A program made the position numbers and the translations under genes. This document shows positions 16,170-24,197 of a stretch of DNA of 32,745 nt, piece by piece. Positions within the stretch are counted from its first letter, which is position 1. Each line of letters starts with the position of its first letter. Source of the stretch: a virus; the IMG/VR virus record IMGVR_UViG_3300044908_000010, positions 1 to 32,745 of that record, one strand, 5' to 3'. Under the pieces are notes generated by a model. That model saw only the letters and a program-made list of their open reading frames with translations, was not told the origin of the DNA and searched no databases.

Positions 16170-16732
16170 TGGACTCAATCACTGCATTCGCTGTGGCAGC
16201 GCAAGCGCTCGCTGCCTCGGTCTTCGCGTTCGCCGCGAATCCAGCCGATGCAGTGAGAATGCTTATCAACCTGGCCAACTTCACGCCGAATGCGCCGACG
16301 CCGACTTACTCGGTCGGCGCGGCCATGGCGGATATTCAGGATGCCACTGGCGATCTGTTCCGGCGGGCCGCAGTGGTTGCGCTCGCGCGCGCGTCGTCGA
16401 CGTATCAACCGGCGTCGGCAGACGATGCGGCCAATGTTCGAACGCTGGTGGTTGGTGCGCTCGACAACGAGATCGAGATCGCTGGCGATCAGGGTGAGGA
16501 CGGGACGTTCAACGCGTTGCGAGCGCTGCGCGCGGCGGTGATTCAGGATCTGGCGACCCGTGGCGCTGGGCTGCCGTCGACCATGACGGTGTCGCTAAAG
16601 GCTGCATTGCCGGCCCCCGTTCTGGCCCAGCAGCTTTACCGCGACCCGAACCGCTCCGATGAGATCGTGAGCGAGGCGAATTGCCCGCATCCGGCGTTTT
16701 TGCCTCCTTCTTTCAAGGTTTTGTCCTCATGA
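16169..16732 (+). CDS. DNA circularisation protein, C-terminal part (Mu gp43/N-like)
   Basis: The 187 residues match the second half of Mu N-like proteins: an Ala-rich helical start, the helix FRRAAVVALARASSTYQPAS, the block ALRALRAAVIQDLATRGAGLPSTMTV, and the C-terminal motif LPAPVLAQQLYRDPNRSDEIVSEANCPHPAFLPP. The ATG overlaps the stop of the upstream part (TGATG), in the -1 frame relative to it. There is no strong ribosome binding site, so its synthesis probably depends on termination of the first part. Together the two parts (458 residues) have about the length of one Mu N protein. Confidence 0.85.
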   Translation: MDSITAFAVAAQALAASVFAFAANPADAVRMLINLANFTPNAPTPTYSVGAAMADIQDATGDLFRRAAVVALARASSTYQPASADDAANVRTLVVGALDNEIEIAGDQGEDGTFNALRALRAAVIQDLATRGAGLPSTMTVSLKAALPAPVLAQQLYRDPNRSDEIVSEANCPHPAFLPPSFKVLSS

Positions 16733-17784
16733 GCGACGATCTGACGCTTGTGATCGGCAGTCAGCAGATTTCGGGGTGGAAGTCGATCAGGGTCTCCAGG
16801 GGCATAGAGCGCTGTCCGAGTGACTTCGAAATTGAGGCGACCGAGCGCTTTCCCGGCGCCAATGAAGTGCAGATCTCGCCGGGCGACGAATGCACGGTGT
16901 TTCTTGGTTCTGACATCGTGATTTCCGGGTATGTGGATCGCATCCGGCCACGCATCAAGAAAAACGACCATGCCATTGTCGTGTCGGGCCGCGGCAAGTG
17001 TCAGGATCTGGTCGATTGCTCGGTCTACAAGTCCGGTTTTCAGTATCTGAACATGCACGTGCTCGATATTGCCAAACAGATGGCGGCCGAGATGGGCGTG
17101 AGCGTCTACCTCGCTGGCGGGACCGATCAGGGTGATGTGATCTCGCAATTGAACGTCATCATGGGCGAGACGCCTTATGACGTGCTGGAGCGGCTCTGCC
17201 GGTTCCGCGCGATGTTGCTATACGAGGACACCGACGGTTCACTACTGCTGTCTGGCATCGGCATTCAGTCGGCGGCCAGTGGTTTTCAGGAAGGCATCAA
17301 CGTCGAAGAAGCCGAAGGCACCTATGCGATGGACGGCCGGTTCTCGACCTACGTCGCGGTGCAGCAGGGCCTCGATGTGTGGCGCGACGTCGGCGACGGC
17401 GGCAACCTGATCGCGATCGAGACGGATCCAGGTGTGCCACGCAATCGACCGAAGGTGATCATCGCCGAGGGCGTCTACGGCGGCCAGGATGTGGCGGCCC
17501 AGCGTGCGCAGTGGGAAAAGGCTCGTCGGTATGGCCGCGCGTTCGCTGTTCGGCTGACGACGGATGGATGGCGGGATTCGGCTGGCGCGCTCTATGAGCC
17601 GAACACGCTCGTGACGCTGGACATTCCGAGTCTGAAGCTGACGAACAAAACGTGGGTGATCTCCGATATCACGTACACGAAGAATATGCAGGGCACGCAC
17701 GCGATGCTGACCATCATGCCGCCGCAAGCCTTCGACCAGCAACCTGTGATCCTGAATCCGATCGCACCTGATGTAACCCAGTAG
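16729..17784 (+). CDS. Baseplate hub protein (Mu gp44/P-like, P2 gpD-like)
   Basis: I place the start at ATG 16729 (ATGA overlap with the upstream stop, AAGG about 10 nt before); an ATG at 16681 would add 16 residues that lie inside the previous gene. The 351-residue product begins DDLTLVIGSQQISGWKSIRVSRGIERCPSDFEIEATERFPG, followed by PGDECTVFLGSDIVISGYVDRIRP and the SGRGKCQDLVDCSV motif. ETPYDVLERLCRFRAMLLYEDTDGSLLLSGIG is typical of gp44/gpD hub proteins, homologues of T4 gp27. It forms the trimeric hub linking tube and spike. The C-terminal region returns to a beta fold (LVTLDIPSLKLTNKTWVISDI). Confidence 0.9.
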   Translation: MSDDLTLVIGSQQISGWKSIRVSRGIERCPSDFEIEATERFPGANEVQISPGDECTVFLGSDIVISGYVDRIRPRIKKNDHAIVVSGRGKCQDLVDCSVYKSGFQYLNMHVLDIAKQMAAEMGVSVYLAGGTDQGDVISQLNVIMGETPYDVLERLCRFRAMLLYEDTDGSLLLSGIGIQSAASGFQEGINVEEAEGTYAMDGRFSTYVAVQQGLDVWRDVGDGGNLIAIETDPGVPRNRPKVIIAEGVYGGQDVAAQRAQWEKARRYGRAFAVRLTTDGWRDSAGALYEPNTLVTLDIPSLKLTNKTWVISDITYTKNMQGTHAMLTIMPPQAFDQQPVILNPIAPDVTQ

Positions 17785-17790
17785 GCACCC

Positions 17791-18390
17791 ATGAACGACG
17801 CATCCATGTTCGACCGCATCACGCGGCGGATTCAGATGGCTATTGGGCGCGCCCGGATCAATGTGGTGAACGATGCCGGGCCGATCCAGTACGTGCAGGT
17901 TTCGTATAGCAAGATCGAGCCTAAAGACAATACCCCGCGCGTGATGGAGTACGGCTACACGTCGAACCCGCCGGCGCAGACAGATGCGGCGCTGGTGCAC
18001 GTGTCGGGCGACCGATCAAACGCGATCTGTGTCGGCACGAATCACCAGCCGAGCAGGCCGACGAATCTGGCGACTGGCGAAGTGATGCTTTACCAGTTGA
18101 ACGGCATTCAGATCTATCTCAGCAACGCTGGATTGGTGATCAATGCCGGCGGCTTGCCGGTCGTATGCAATAACGCAACCAACTTCACGGTGAATTGCTC
18201 CGGAAAGTTCAAGGTGGTGGCGCCGGGCGGCGTCGAGTTCGACACGCCTACGGTGGCTTCGACGGGGGACTTCCAGGACAACATGGGGACCAACTCGGCG
18301 ACGATGAAGACCATGCGGCAAGCCTTCAATCTGCACGATCACAGCGACCCGCAGGGCGGCACCACCGGCGGCCCGAATACTTCGATGTAA
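17791..18390 (+). CDS. Baseplate spike protein (Mu gp45-like, gpV type)
   Basis: The 199 residues match Mu gp45 in size and layout: N-terminal FDRITRRIQMAIGRARINVVNDAGPIQYVQVSY, an OB-like domain with VHVSGDRSNAICVGTNHQPSRP, then a beta-helix needle (IQIYLSNAGLVINAGG, FTVNCSGKFKVVAPGGVEFDTPTVASTGDF). The tip carries HDH at 182-184, the H-x-H motif that holds an iron ion at the apex of gpV/gp45 spikes, followed by a Gly/Thr-rich end. The trimer pierces the outer membrane on contraction. A terminator lies 17 nt beyond the stop. Confidence 0.92.
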   Translation: MNDASMFDRITRRIQMAIGRARINVVNDAGPIQYVQVSYSKIEPKDNTPRVMEYGYTSNPPAQTDAALVHVSGDRSNAICVGTNHQPSRPTNLATGEVMLYQLNGIQIYLSNAGLVINAGGLPVVCNNATNFTVNCSGKFKVVAPGGVEFDTPTVASTGDFQDNMGTNSATMKTMRQAFNLHDHSDPQGGTTGGPNTSM

Positions 18391-18407
18391 CGCATCGCCA
18401 CTCAACT

Positions 18408-18432
18408 TTAGCCCGCTTAGGCGGGCTTTTTT
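18408..18432 (+). terminator. Intrinsic terminator between spike and gp46 genes
   Basis: GCCCGC 18411-18416, loop TTAG, GCGGGC 18421-18426 and TTTTTT. The next ATG (18439) is only 6 nt after the T-run, so the 3' arm (GGCGGG) is the only purine-rich stretch near enough to act as a ribosome binding site. Confidence 0.88.
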
Positions 18433-18438
18433 ACGCCC

Positions 18439-18885
18439 ATGTCCGATACCTCAACTGTCTGGGACCTGACCAATAGTCGGGGCGATTGGGTGTTGTCTGG
18501 CGCCCAACTGCAAACCGGAAACGACTTGCAGTCGGCTGTTTTGATCAGCCTGTTCACCGACAGAGTTGCAACGCCGGGCGACGTGATTCCTGACGGCACG
18601 ACGGATCCGCGCGGGTGGGTTGGCGACCTCGGCGAGACATACCCGATCGGCTCGCGATTCTGGCTACTCGATCGATCGAAGCAAACGAATCAGGTGCTCA
18701 AGGATGCGCAGGCCTATGCAGTTGAGGCGCTGCAATGGCTTCTTGACGATGGTGTCGTGGCGAAGTTCGACATCACCGTCGAATGGACGAAGCCGGGGAT
18801 GCTGGGCATTCAGATCATTGCGCATAAACCGAATGGCACGACGGTGCCTCCGTTTCAATTTGCCTGGGCCTGGAAAGGACAGTAA
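18439..18885 (+). CDS. Baseplate wedge protein (Mu gp46-like)
   Basis: The 148-residue protein matches the GP46 family: TVWDLTNSRGDWVLSGAQLQTGNDLQSAVLISLFTDR, GWVGDLGETYPIGSRFWLLDRSKQTNQVL and AQAYAVEALQWLLDDGVVAKFDITVEW. It is the counterpart of the T4 gp25 wedge component that links sheath initiation to the baseplate. Its stop codon overlaps the next start (TAATG). Its start sits right behind a terminator T-run with no separate ribosome binding site, which is unusual. Confidence 0.92.
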   Translation: MSDTSTVWDLTNSRGDWVLSGAQLQTGNDLQSAVLISLFTDRVATPGDVIPDGTTDPRGWVGDLGETYPIGSRFWLLDRSKQTNQVLKDAQAYAVEALQWLLDDGVVAKFDITVEWTKPGMLGIQIIAHKPNGTTVPPFQFAWAWKGQ

Positions 18886-20024
18886 TGCCATACGCACGCC
18901 CAAAACTTTCGGACCTAAAAACGCAGGTTGCGCAGGATATTGCCGCCGGCCTGGTTGGATCTGATCCGCTGCTTCGATTCTCCAATCTCAACATCACAGG
19001 CACGGCGCAGGCGAACCTCGCGAACCTGCATTTCGGTTACCTTGACTGGATCGCGCTGCAGGCTGTTCCGTTCACCTCGTCGGGCGAGTTCCTTCGCGGC
19101 TGGGCTGCGCTGAAAAACGTGTTTCAGGAGCCCGCCATTCAGGCCGGCTCCGTGACGCCAGGTCAAGTGACTTTCACTGGTGTTGCTGGGACGGATGTCC
19201 CGCTCGGAACGCCGCTCGTGCGCGGGGATGGTGTTGGCTACACAACCACGGCTGACGCTGTTGTGGTCGGCACGACTGTCGTGGTTTCGGCTATTGCGAA
19301 TGCCGATCCGACGGGGCAGACGGGCGCATTTGGAAACTGTCCGACCGGGACCGTTATCACGCTCGGCACGGCCATTCCCGGCATTCAGTCAAACGGCACG
19401 GTCACGACGGCTTTCCAGAACGGCGCAGACATCGAGACCGACGACAGCCTCATGTCGAGGATGTTGCTCGCCTACCAGAACACACCGCAGGGCGGCGCGA
19501 CGAACGATTACGTCGAATGGGCGCTCGCCGTCAACGGCGTAACGCGGGCGTGGTGTAACGGGAATGGGTTCGGCGCGGGTACGGTCGTCGTGTATGTGAT
19601 GCTGGATTCGACTGAGTCGGCTCACAACGGGTTTCCGCAAGGGGTGAGTGGCGTAGCGACAGCCGAGACACGCGGGACGCCTACAGCGACCGGCGATCAG
19701 CTTGCTGTCGCAAATTACATCTACCCGCTGCAACCGGTCACGGCGCTGGTCTACGTCTATGCGCCGACGGCCGCAGCGCAGAACTTCACGATCAGCGGTA
19801 TTTCGACTGCATCGACCGCGACGAAAGCGGCCATCGCTGCGGCTATTGCTGGCGTCTTCGTTCAGTACGGCACGCCGCTCGGCGGAACTGTTTCGCTCTC
19901 GCTGATTGAGTCGGCGATCGCCGCTATCTCGGGCACGACTGGCTTCGTTATCACTGTGCCGGCCGGCAACATCACCACGACGATTGGCTTTTTGCCGACC
20001 GTCGGCACGATTTCTTACATTTAG
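18885..20024 (+). CDS. Baseplate J-like wedge protein (Mu gp47-like)
   Basis: The 379 residues belong to the baseplate J/gp47 family: PYARPKLSDLKTQVAQDIAAGL at the N-terminus, LAYQNTPQGGATNDYVEWALAVNGVTRAWC in the middle (the most conserved block), then VVYVMLDS, PLQPVTALVYVYAPTAAAQNFTISG, and the C-terminal IAAISGTTGFVITVPAGNITTTIGFLPTVGTISY. The protein forms the wedge that changes state when the baseplate is triggered. Residues about 85-165 are a Thr/Val/Gly-rich beta domain. AAGGA precedes the ATG by 5 nt. The following gene starts 4 nt after its stop. Confidence 0.95.
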   Translation: MPYARPKLSDLKTQVAQDIAAGLVGSDPLLRFSNLNITGTAQANLANLHFGYLDWIALQAVPFTSSGEFLRGWAALKNVFQEPAIQAGSVTPGQVTFTGVAGTDVPLGTPLVRGDGVGYTTTADAVVVGTTVVVSAIANADPTGQTGAFGNCPTGTVITLGTAIPGIQSNGTVTTAFQNGADIETDDSLMSRMLLAYQNTPQGGATNDYVEWALAVNGVTRAWCNGNGFGAGTVVVYVMLDSTESAHNGFPQGVSGVATAETRGTPTATGDQLAVANYIYPLQPVTALVYVYAPTAAAQNFTISGISTASTATKAAIAAAIAGVFVQYGTPLGGTVSLSLIESAIAAISGTTGFVITVPAGNITTTIGFLPTVGTISYI

Positions 20025-20027
20025 CCG

Positions 20028-20624
20028 ATGGCCGCTCCAAACTACTCAGCCGCCGATTATCTGTCGGCGATGCAGGCGCTCATGCCGCGCGGGCGCGTTT
20101 GGCCGAAGGATTCGGACGCAACCCAGACGCAAATGCTTAGCGGGCTTGTCCAGGTCTATGCGCGAAACACCGCTCGAGCAAACAACCTGCTGGTTGATGC
20201 GTTCCCGGCGAGCACTGAGGAACTGCTTCCGGAGTGGGAGGCAACGCTAGGCCTGCCTGATCCGTGCGCCGGGCTCTCGCCGACGATCCAACAACGTCAG
20301 GCGCAAGTGCTCGCGCGATTCACGGCGGCTGGCGGCCAGTCGGCGGCGTACTACATCAGTCTGGCCGCAACGCTTGGATATGTGATCACGATCACACAGT
20401 TTGCGCCATTCAGGTTCGGCCAGAGCACATTCGGAACACCCCTCTATGGCGTGGCATGGGCTTTTGCATGGCAAGTGAATGCGCCGACGTTCTCGATCAA
20501 CCAGTTCAAGTTCGGCGTTGATGTCTTCGGCGAGCCTTTCTCGTATTGGAGCAACAACGTTCTCCAGTGTGAGCTGCAGCGCTTTGCGCCGGCGCACACC
20601 TACCTCCTATTCAAATACTCCTGA
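20028..20624 (+). CDS. DUF2313 baseplate protein (Mu gp48-like)
   Basis: The 198 residues match the DUF2313/Mu gp48 family: YSAADYLSAMQALMPRGRVWP at the N-terminus, helical LLVDAFPASTEELLPEWEATLGLPDPC, a PTIQQRQAQVLARFTAAGGQSAAYYISLAATLGYVITI segment, and a Cys/Pro C-terminus QCELQRFAPAHTYLLFKYS. These proteins correspond to P2 gpI and connect the wedge to the fibres. The gene directly precedes the tail fibre with 6 nt in between. Confidence 0.92.
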   Translation: MAAPNYSAADYLSAMQALMPRGRVWPKDSDATQTQMLSGLVQVYARNTARANNLLVDAFPASTEELLPEWEATLGLPDPCAGLSPTIQQRQAQVLARFTAAGGQSAAYYISLAATLGYVITITQFAPFRFGQSTFGTPLYGVAWAFAWQVNAPTFSINQFKFGVDVFGEPFSYWSNNVLQCELQRFAPAHTYLLFKYS

Positions 20625-20630
20625 GGCCAC

Positions 20631-21881
20631 ATGGATCGTCTGATCGCAACAAACTCGGTCAATCTTGCGGGTGCTGATACTGCGCCGGTGACCGGCACGC
20701 CGCAGTATGCAACGTCGGGCAATCCGGCAACCAACACGCCGGCTACGGTGTATCCCGCATACGCGTTCAATGCGATGCAGGACGAGGTCATGAATGTGAT
20801 TCTCGGCGCAGGCCTTACGCCGAACCGCAATGCATGGAATCAGTTGATCACGGCGATTTTGTCTCTGTCGCAAACGCAGAACGGTACGGCATTCACGACT
20901 GCCGGCGCCGCGCCCAATTTCACGCTGACGCCAGTTCCGGCGCTTACGGCGCTCGCCGCCAACCAGCGCTTCCGGGTCAAGTTCAATGCAGCTGGCACGA
21001 CGGGGTCGAATACGCTGAATATCTCGGGCCTCGGCGCTGTCGCGCTGATGCAGTTCGACTCGAATGGTAATCTTCAGCCGGCGATCGTGCCGAGCGGCCT
21101 GCTGTCGGACGTCGAGTACAACGGCACCTATTGCGTGGTTCTTGACCCTGTCTCGCCGAAGATGTCGGTGGTCGGGTCAATGCGCAGCCTCAAGATGTAC
21201 ATCTCGGCGGCATCGGCCAGTGCAACGCTGACGGCCGATGAAATCATCGTCGAAACTGCGCTCGGCGGGATGGCGTATCAACTCTCCAGCTTCAACAAAA
21301 CCATCAACCTCGCTATGACTGGCGCGGGCGGTATGGACACCGGATCGGCCCCGGTATCGGGCTATGTCGGCATCTACGCGATCTACAATCCGACGACGGC
21401 TACGGCTGCGCTGCTGGCGACAAACGCCGCGTCGCTGGTTGGAAATGTGTATGGCGGCGCGAACATGCCATCAGGCTATACCGCATCGGCACTTATCTCG
21501 GTATGGCCAACGAATGCTAGCAGCCAACTCAAGACCGGTTTGCAGATCGACCGCGACATCGGAATTACGCTCGCGACAGCCTACTCGACGTCTTCCGTCG
21601 TCGGCACGCCTAGCGGAGTTTCCATTACGACGATCGTGCCCGTCAACGCGCGCGCGATCATGGGAGAGCTGTCAGTTGCGTCAACTGTAGCGTCCAGCCT
21701 TGCACTGAGTGTGTCAGCTGACGCACTGGGCACAAGCCAGCAGAACGTCACGCTGAACAGTTCAAGCGGCGCTGCCAATTACAGAATGCTGCTCCAGCAG
21801 CCGCAGGCGTTCTACTTTTCTTCGGCCAGCTCGGCGGGCACGCCCACTTTCATTGTGTACATTACCGGGTACTCTATCTGA
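20631..21881 (+). CDS. Tail fibre protein (first fibre locus)
   Basis: The 416 residues follow the last baseplate gene, the usual fibre position. The N-terminus has the attachment-type segment YPAYAFNAMQDEVMNVILGAGLTPNRNAWNQLITAIL (about 40-80) common in fibres of temperate phages, then a beta-rich region (FTLTPVPALTALAANQRFRVKFNAAGTTGSNTLNISG). The C-terminal half is Ser/Ala/Thr-rich with a probable beta-sandwich or trimeric stem and ends in an aromatic-rich tip (FYFSSASSAGTPTFIVYITGYSI). It should determine receptor binding. No collagen-like or known chaperone domain is visible. Confidence 0.85.
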   Translation: MDRLIATNSVNLAGADTAPVTGTPQYATSGNPATNTPATVYPAYAFNAMQDEVMNVILGAGLTPNRNAWNQLITAILSLSQTQNGTAFTTAGAAPNFTLTPVPALTALAANQRFRVKFNAAGTTGSNTLNISGLGAVALMQFDSNGNLQPAIVPSGLLSDVEYNGTYCVVLDPVSPKMSVVGSMRSLKMYISAASASATLTADEIIVETALGGMAYQLSSFNKTINLAMTGAGGMDTGSAPVSGYVGIYAIYNPTTATAALLATNAASLVGNVYGGANMPSGYTASALISVWPTNASSQLKTGLQIDRDIGITLATAYSTSSVVGTPSGVSITTIVPVNARAIMGELSVASTVASSLALSVSADALGTSQQNVTLNSSSGAANYRMLLQQPQAFYFSSASSAGTPTFIVYITGYSI

Positions 21882-21890
21882 GGCTGCCAT

Positions 21891-22085
21891 ATGACGAATA
21901 TTGACGTCCAGTTCACTGATTCGGCCTCAACAGCCATTCTCTCGGTGTTTGCCGGCCCACAAGATCCGACGGCTTACCCTAACCAGGCTAATATTCCGAG
22001 CAGCGATGCGCGTTATGAGGCATGGTATGCGGCGCTTCCTGCGATTACGACGTGGAAGGGTGGTTTCGTAGTTCCAGGGACGTGA
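21891..22085 (+). CDS. Small protein downstream of tail fibre
   Basis: The 64 residues start 9 nt after the fibre gene, with GAGG about 7 nt before the ATG. The sequence TAILSVFAGPQDPTAYPNQANIPSSDARYEAWYAALP resembles the short proteins that sit behind fibres in phages of this group, where they may serve as fibre accessory or assembly factors. No motif proves this. The last 41 bases overlap the end of the convergent acyltransferase gene, so the 3' ends of two opposing transcripts are complementary. Confidence 0.7.
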   Translation: MTNIDVQFTDSASTAILSVFAGPQDPTAYPNQANIPSSDARYEAWYAALPAITTWKGGFVVPGT

Positions 22086-23190
22086 CCGCAACCCATCGCT
22101 TGCCGGCTCGAATAAACGGCTTTTCGATGAGTCGGGAGGCGATCACACCAAAAGCCACGACGGCGCATAGGGTGAATTCCCATCTCATGCCGAGCAGCAC
22201 CATCAGATAAACGATCGGCGCATGAAAGGCATAGATGCTGTACGCGCCCGATCCGAGTCCGCTGAAGATGTTACCGCGCGCGTTGCGATGTTCATCGATG
22301 GCTGAGACTAGGCAGGCGAAGCACACCGCGAATGCCATCTGCCTGACACCGGCGAGAAGTTGTGCGACATGCTCCCCGAATGGAAGGCTCAAGGTAAGGA
22401 CCAGCCAGATAAGAGCAGGAATGACGACGAATCGCCTCATTCGAGAAGCAAAACGACTGTCAGTGAATTTTGCGCCGATCCACCAGAACGGTAAAAAGGC
22501 GATCACGCTGGCGTTGTATGACCAGTAGCGCCAGTCTGGGACATGGGTGGTAATCGCAACACTGGCGAGCCAGCACACGACCATGACACCCCACCAGGCG
22601 CGCTCCGACCATCGGCTCATGAACAGGAGCGCAAGAGGATAGACGGCATACAGCCACATCTCGACAGCGACAGTTTGAAGTGGTCCATTCCCCTGAATCG
22701 ATGGAAAGAATGTGAGAGGGTTGACGGCCTCGACAGCAAACAGCTTTCCGATGATGTGAATGATCGAAAGCGATTGCGTGCCGGTCACCCATGGAACTCT
22801 GACAGGGTCGACAGAAGCGCCGATCAGGAAGGCGCCGACCCCGAAAAATGTAGAGATGAAGAAGACCGGATAAATCCGGAAAAATCGTCGTATTGCGTAT
22901 GCGCGAATACCGTCCTGAGGCGATCGCATGCCGCTCCGGTGGATGCAGTAGCCGCTGAGAACGATGAATCCAAGGACGGCAGGATGCGTCTCGCTATTAC
23001 TCATGAGCAGGCTTAGCAGCCAATCCATGACTGAGGCTAGGCCTTTCGGAATTGCGGTCTGCGTCTGAATCAGGACGACCCAAGGAACCATGTGAGTGAA
23101 CACGACCCACATGGCCAGGATGAAACGAAGCGAGTCGATATGAGGCGAGCGACTGTGATCGACCGGAATGTCGAGAATGGGAGCGCGCAT
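22045..23190 (-). CDS. Acyltransferase 3 (O-acetyltransferase) membrane protein
   Basis: The 381-residue protein has about ten hydrophobic segments. The signature R-x10-H of AT3 proteins is present at R22 and H33 (RFILAMWVVFTH), followed by the GFIVLSGYCIHRSG loop, FRIYPVFF and a C-terminal GSGAYSIYAFHAPIVYLMV. Such enzymes move acetyl or other acyl groups across the inner membrane onto polysaccharide, typically O-antigen, and are well-known phage serotype-conversion genes. It is last in a minus-strand cassette, 9 nt behind a 52-residue ORF, without a clear ribosome binding site, so coupling is likely. A role in changing the phage receptor on lysogens is an inference. Confidence 0.92.
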   Translation of the reverse strand: MRAPILDIPVDHSRSPHIDSLRFILAMWVVFTHMVPWVVLIQTQTAIPKGLASVMDWLLSLLMSNSETHPAVLGFIVLSGYCIHRSGMRSPQDGIRAYAIRRFFRIYPVFFISTFFGVGAFLIGASVDPVRVPWVTGTQSLSIIHIIGKLFAVEAVNPLTFFPSIQGNGPLQTVAVEMWLYAVYPLALLFMSRWSERAWWGVMVVCWLASVAITTHVPDWRYWSYNASVIAFLPFWWIGAKFTDSRFASRMRRFVVIPALIWLVLTLSLPFGEHVAQLLAGVRQMAFAVCFACLVSAIDEHRNARGNIFSGLGSGAYSIYAFHAPIVYLMVLLGMRWEFTLCAVVAFGVIASRLIEKPFIRAGKRWVAVTSLELRNHPSTS

Positions 23191-23199
23191 CTAGCGGGA

Positions 23200-23358
23200 T
23201 TATTCGGGGTTATCTTCGGCCGCCTTCTCGCTTAAAGGCGGCGTAACGAATCGCCCTTTCTGCTGGTGAAGTACGGCCAGATCCTTGTCCGCGGTGTGCA
23301 TGACGTCGCCCGTTTCGAACTCGATTCGGTACATGATCTCTTTCGCATCGTCAGTCAT
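23200..23358 (-). CDS. 52-residue hypothetical protein
   Basis: I choose ATG 23358 because GGAGG lies 5 nt upstream; an ATG at 23391 would add 11 residues. The protein (TDDAKEIMYRIEFETGDVMHTADKDLAVLHQQKGRF) looks like a small soluble alpha/beta protein without a signal or membrane segment. It sits between the barrel and acyltransferase genes of the minus-strand cassette, ending 9 nt before the acyltransferase start. No family recognised. A perfect 8-bp inverted repeat lies in its last codons. Confidence 0.72.
   Translation of the reverse strand: MTDDAKEIMYRIEFETGDVMHTADKDLAVLHQQKGRFVTPPLSEKAAEDNPE
23219..23242 (-). other. Inverted repeat in the 52-residue ORF
   Basis: GCCGCCTT 23219-23226 and AAGGCGGC 23235-23242 form a perfect 8-bp stem with an 8-nt loop. 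On the minus-strand transcript no T-run follows, so it is not an ordinary terminator. It ends about 28 nt before the acyltransferase start and could hinder or time translation of that gene. Confidence 0.4.
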
Positions 23359-23402
23359 GATTTCCTCCGTGTGAGGGCCGTACTTTACCATTCCCGACCG
23401 AA

Positions 23403-24197
23403 TCAGTATTTGTAACGTATCAGTAAGCTATCCACAGAATGCCAGATCGCTGGTCCCGAGTTATTGCTCGTCGGCTTGACGAAAAAATGCTGGTAGACGA
23501 GCGAGAAATTGTCGTAGCTCACCGATGCGCCAACGACCGCTCCCACACGCCAGCCGTCCGAACTCATGTAGCGCAAGCTGATGGGTGCGGGTTGCCAGTT
23601 GTGATAGATGATGTTTGAGACGTCCTCCGTCCAGACGGTCTTATGGATGAACGGACCCGCCTCGATGCCCAGGCGCCAGTTGCCCACTCGGTAGTACGGT
23701 TCGAGCGAGAGAATGAACCCGGCTTCATGGCCCGAGCCTTGGTAGCGCGCGAGCGGGAGGCACGGACCGTTGCAGCTTTTGGTAGCGGGGTTGTAATCCG
23801 CATCCAACGGGACCGCTTCGGCATCAGTATGCACCGTGCCAAGCCAGGCGTAATCGGCATGCCAGTCTACGCCCCAGCTTGGCGCCCTCCAGATCGGTCC
23901 GGTGAGACCCGCCTCGACGGCCGGCGCCGTGAGTTGCAACTTGTGCGGGAAGGCTTCCTGATACCAGTAACTATCGACACCCTTGCTATACGCCGATCCG
24001 CCGATGGCGGCTTCCAGATGAAGATAGTCGGCAACGCCGTCTGCCTTTGCCGCGGCGGCGGCACAACCGAGAGTCACGGCTATAGCGGCTGCCCGCCAGC
24101 GAGATCTGGTTTTGCGGTCCGACCGGCTTGCGGCGATAGGCGCACGAGAAGCGCGACGAACGCGCGACGATTGAACCACCCGATTTTGCGTGTGCAT
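23403..24197 (-). CDS. Predicted outer-membrane beta-barrel protein
   Basis: The 264 residues start with an unusually long Arg/Ser-rich stretch (1-34), then a signal-like core (AAAIAVTLGCAAAAAKA) with probable cleavage after A52. The mature part alternates aromatic-rich strands (SYWYQEAFPHKLQL, WGVDWHADYAWLGTV, EAGFILSLEPYYRVGNWRLGIEAG, GWRVGAVVGASVSYDNFSLVYQHFF) and ends in Tyr (LLIRYKY), as outer-membrane barrels do. One loop has a Cys pair (KSCNGPC). It starts in the stop codon of the SGNH lipoprotein gene (TAATG) behind GGAG. I do not recognise a lipid A deacylase or PagP motif with confidence, so enzyme, pore or receptor blocker all remain possible. Confidence 0.75.
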   Translation of the reverse strand: MHTQNRVVQSSRVRRASRAPIAASRSDRKTRSRWRAAAIAVTLGCAAAAAKADGVADYLHLEAAIGGSAYSKGVDSYWYQEAFPHKLQLTAPAVEAGLTGPIWRAPSWGVDWHADYAWLGTVHTDAEAVPLDADYNPATKSCNGPCLPLARYQGSGHEAGFILSLEPYYRVGNWRLGIEAGPFIHKTVWTEDVSNIIYHNWQPAPISLRYMSSDGWRVGAVVGASVSYDNFSLVYQHFFVKPTSNNSGPAIWHSVDSLLIRYKY

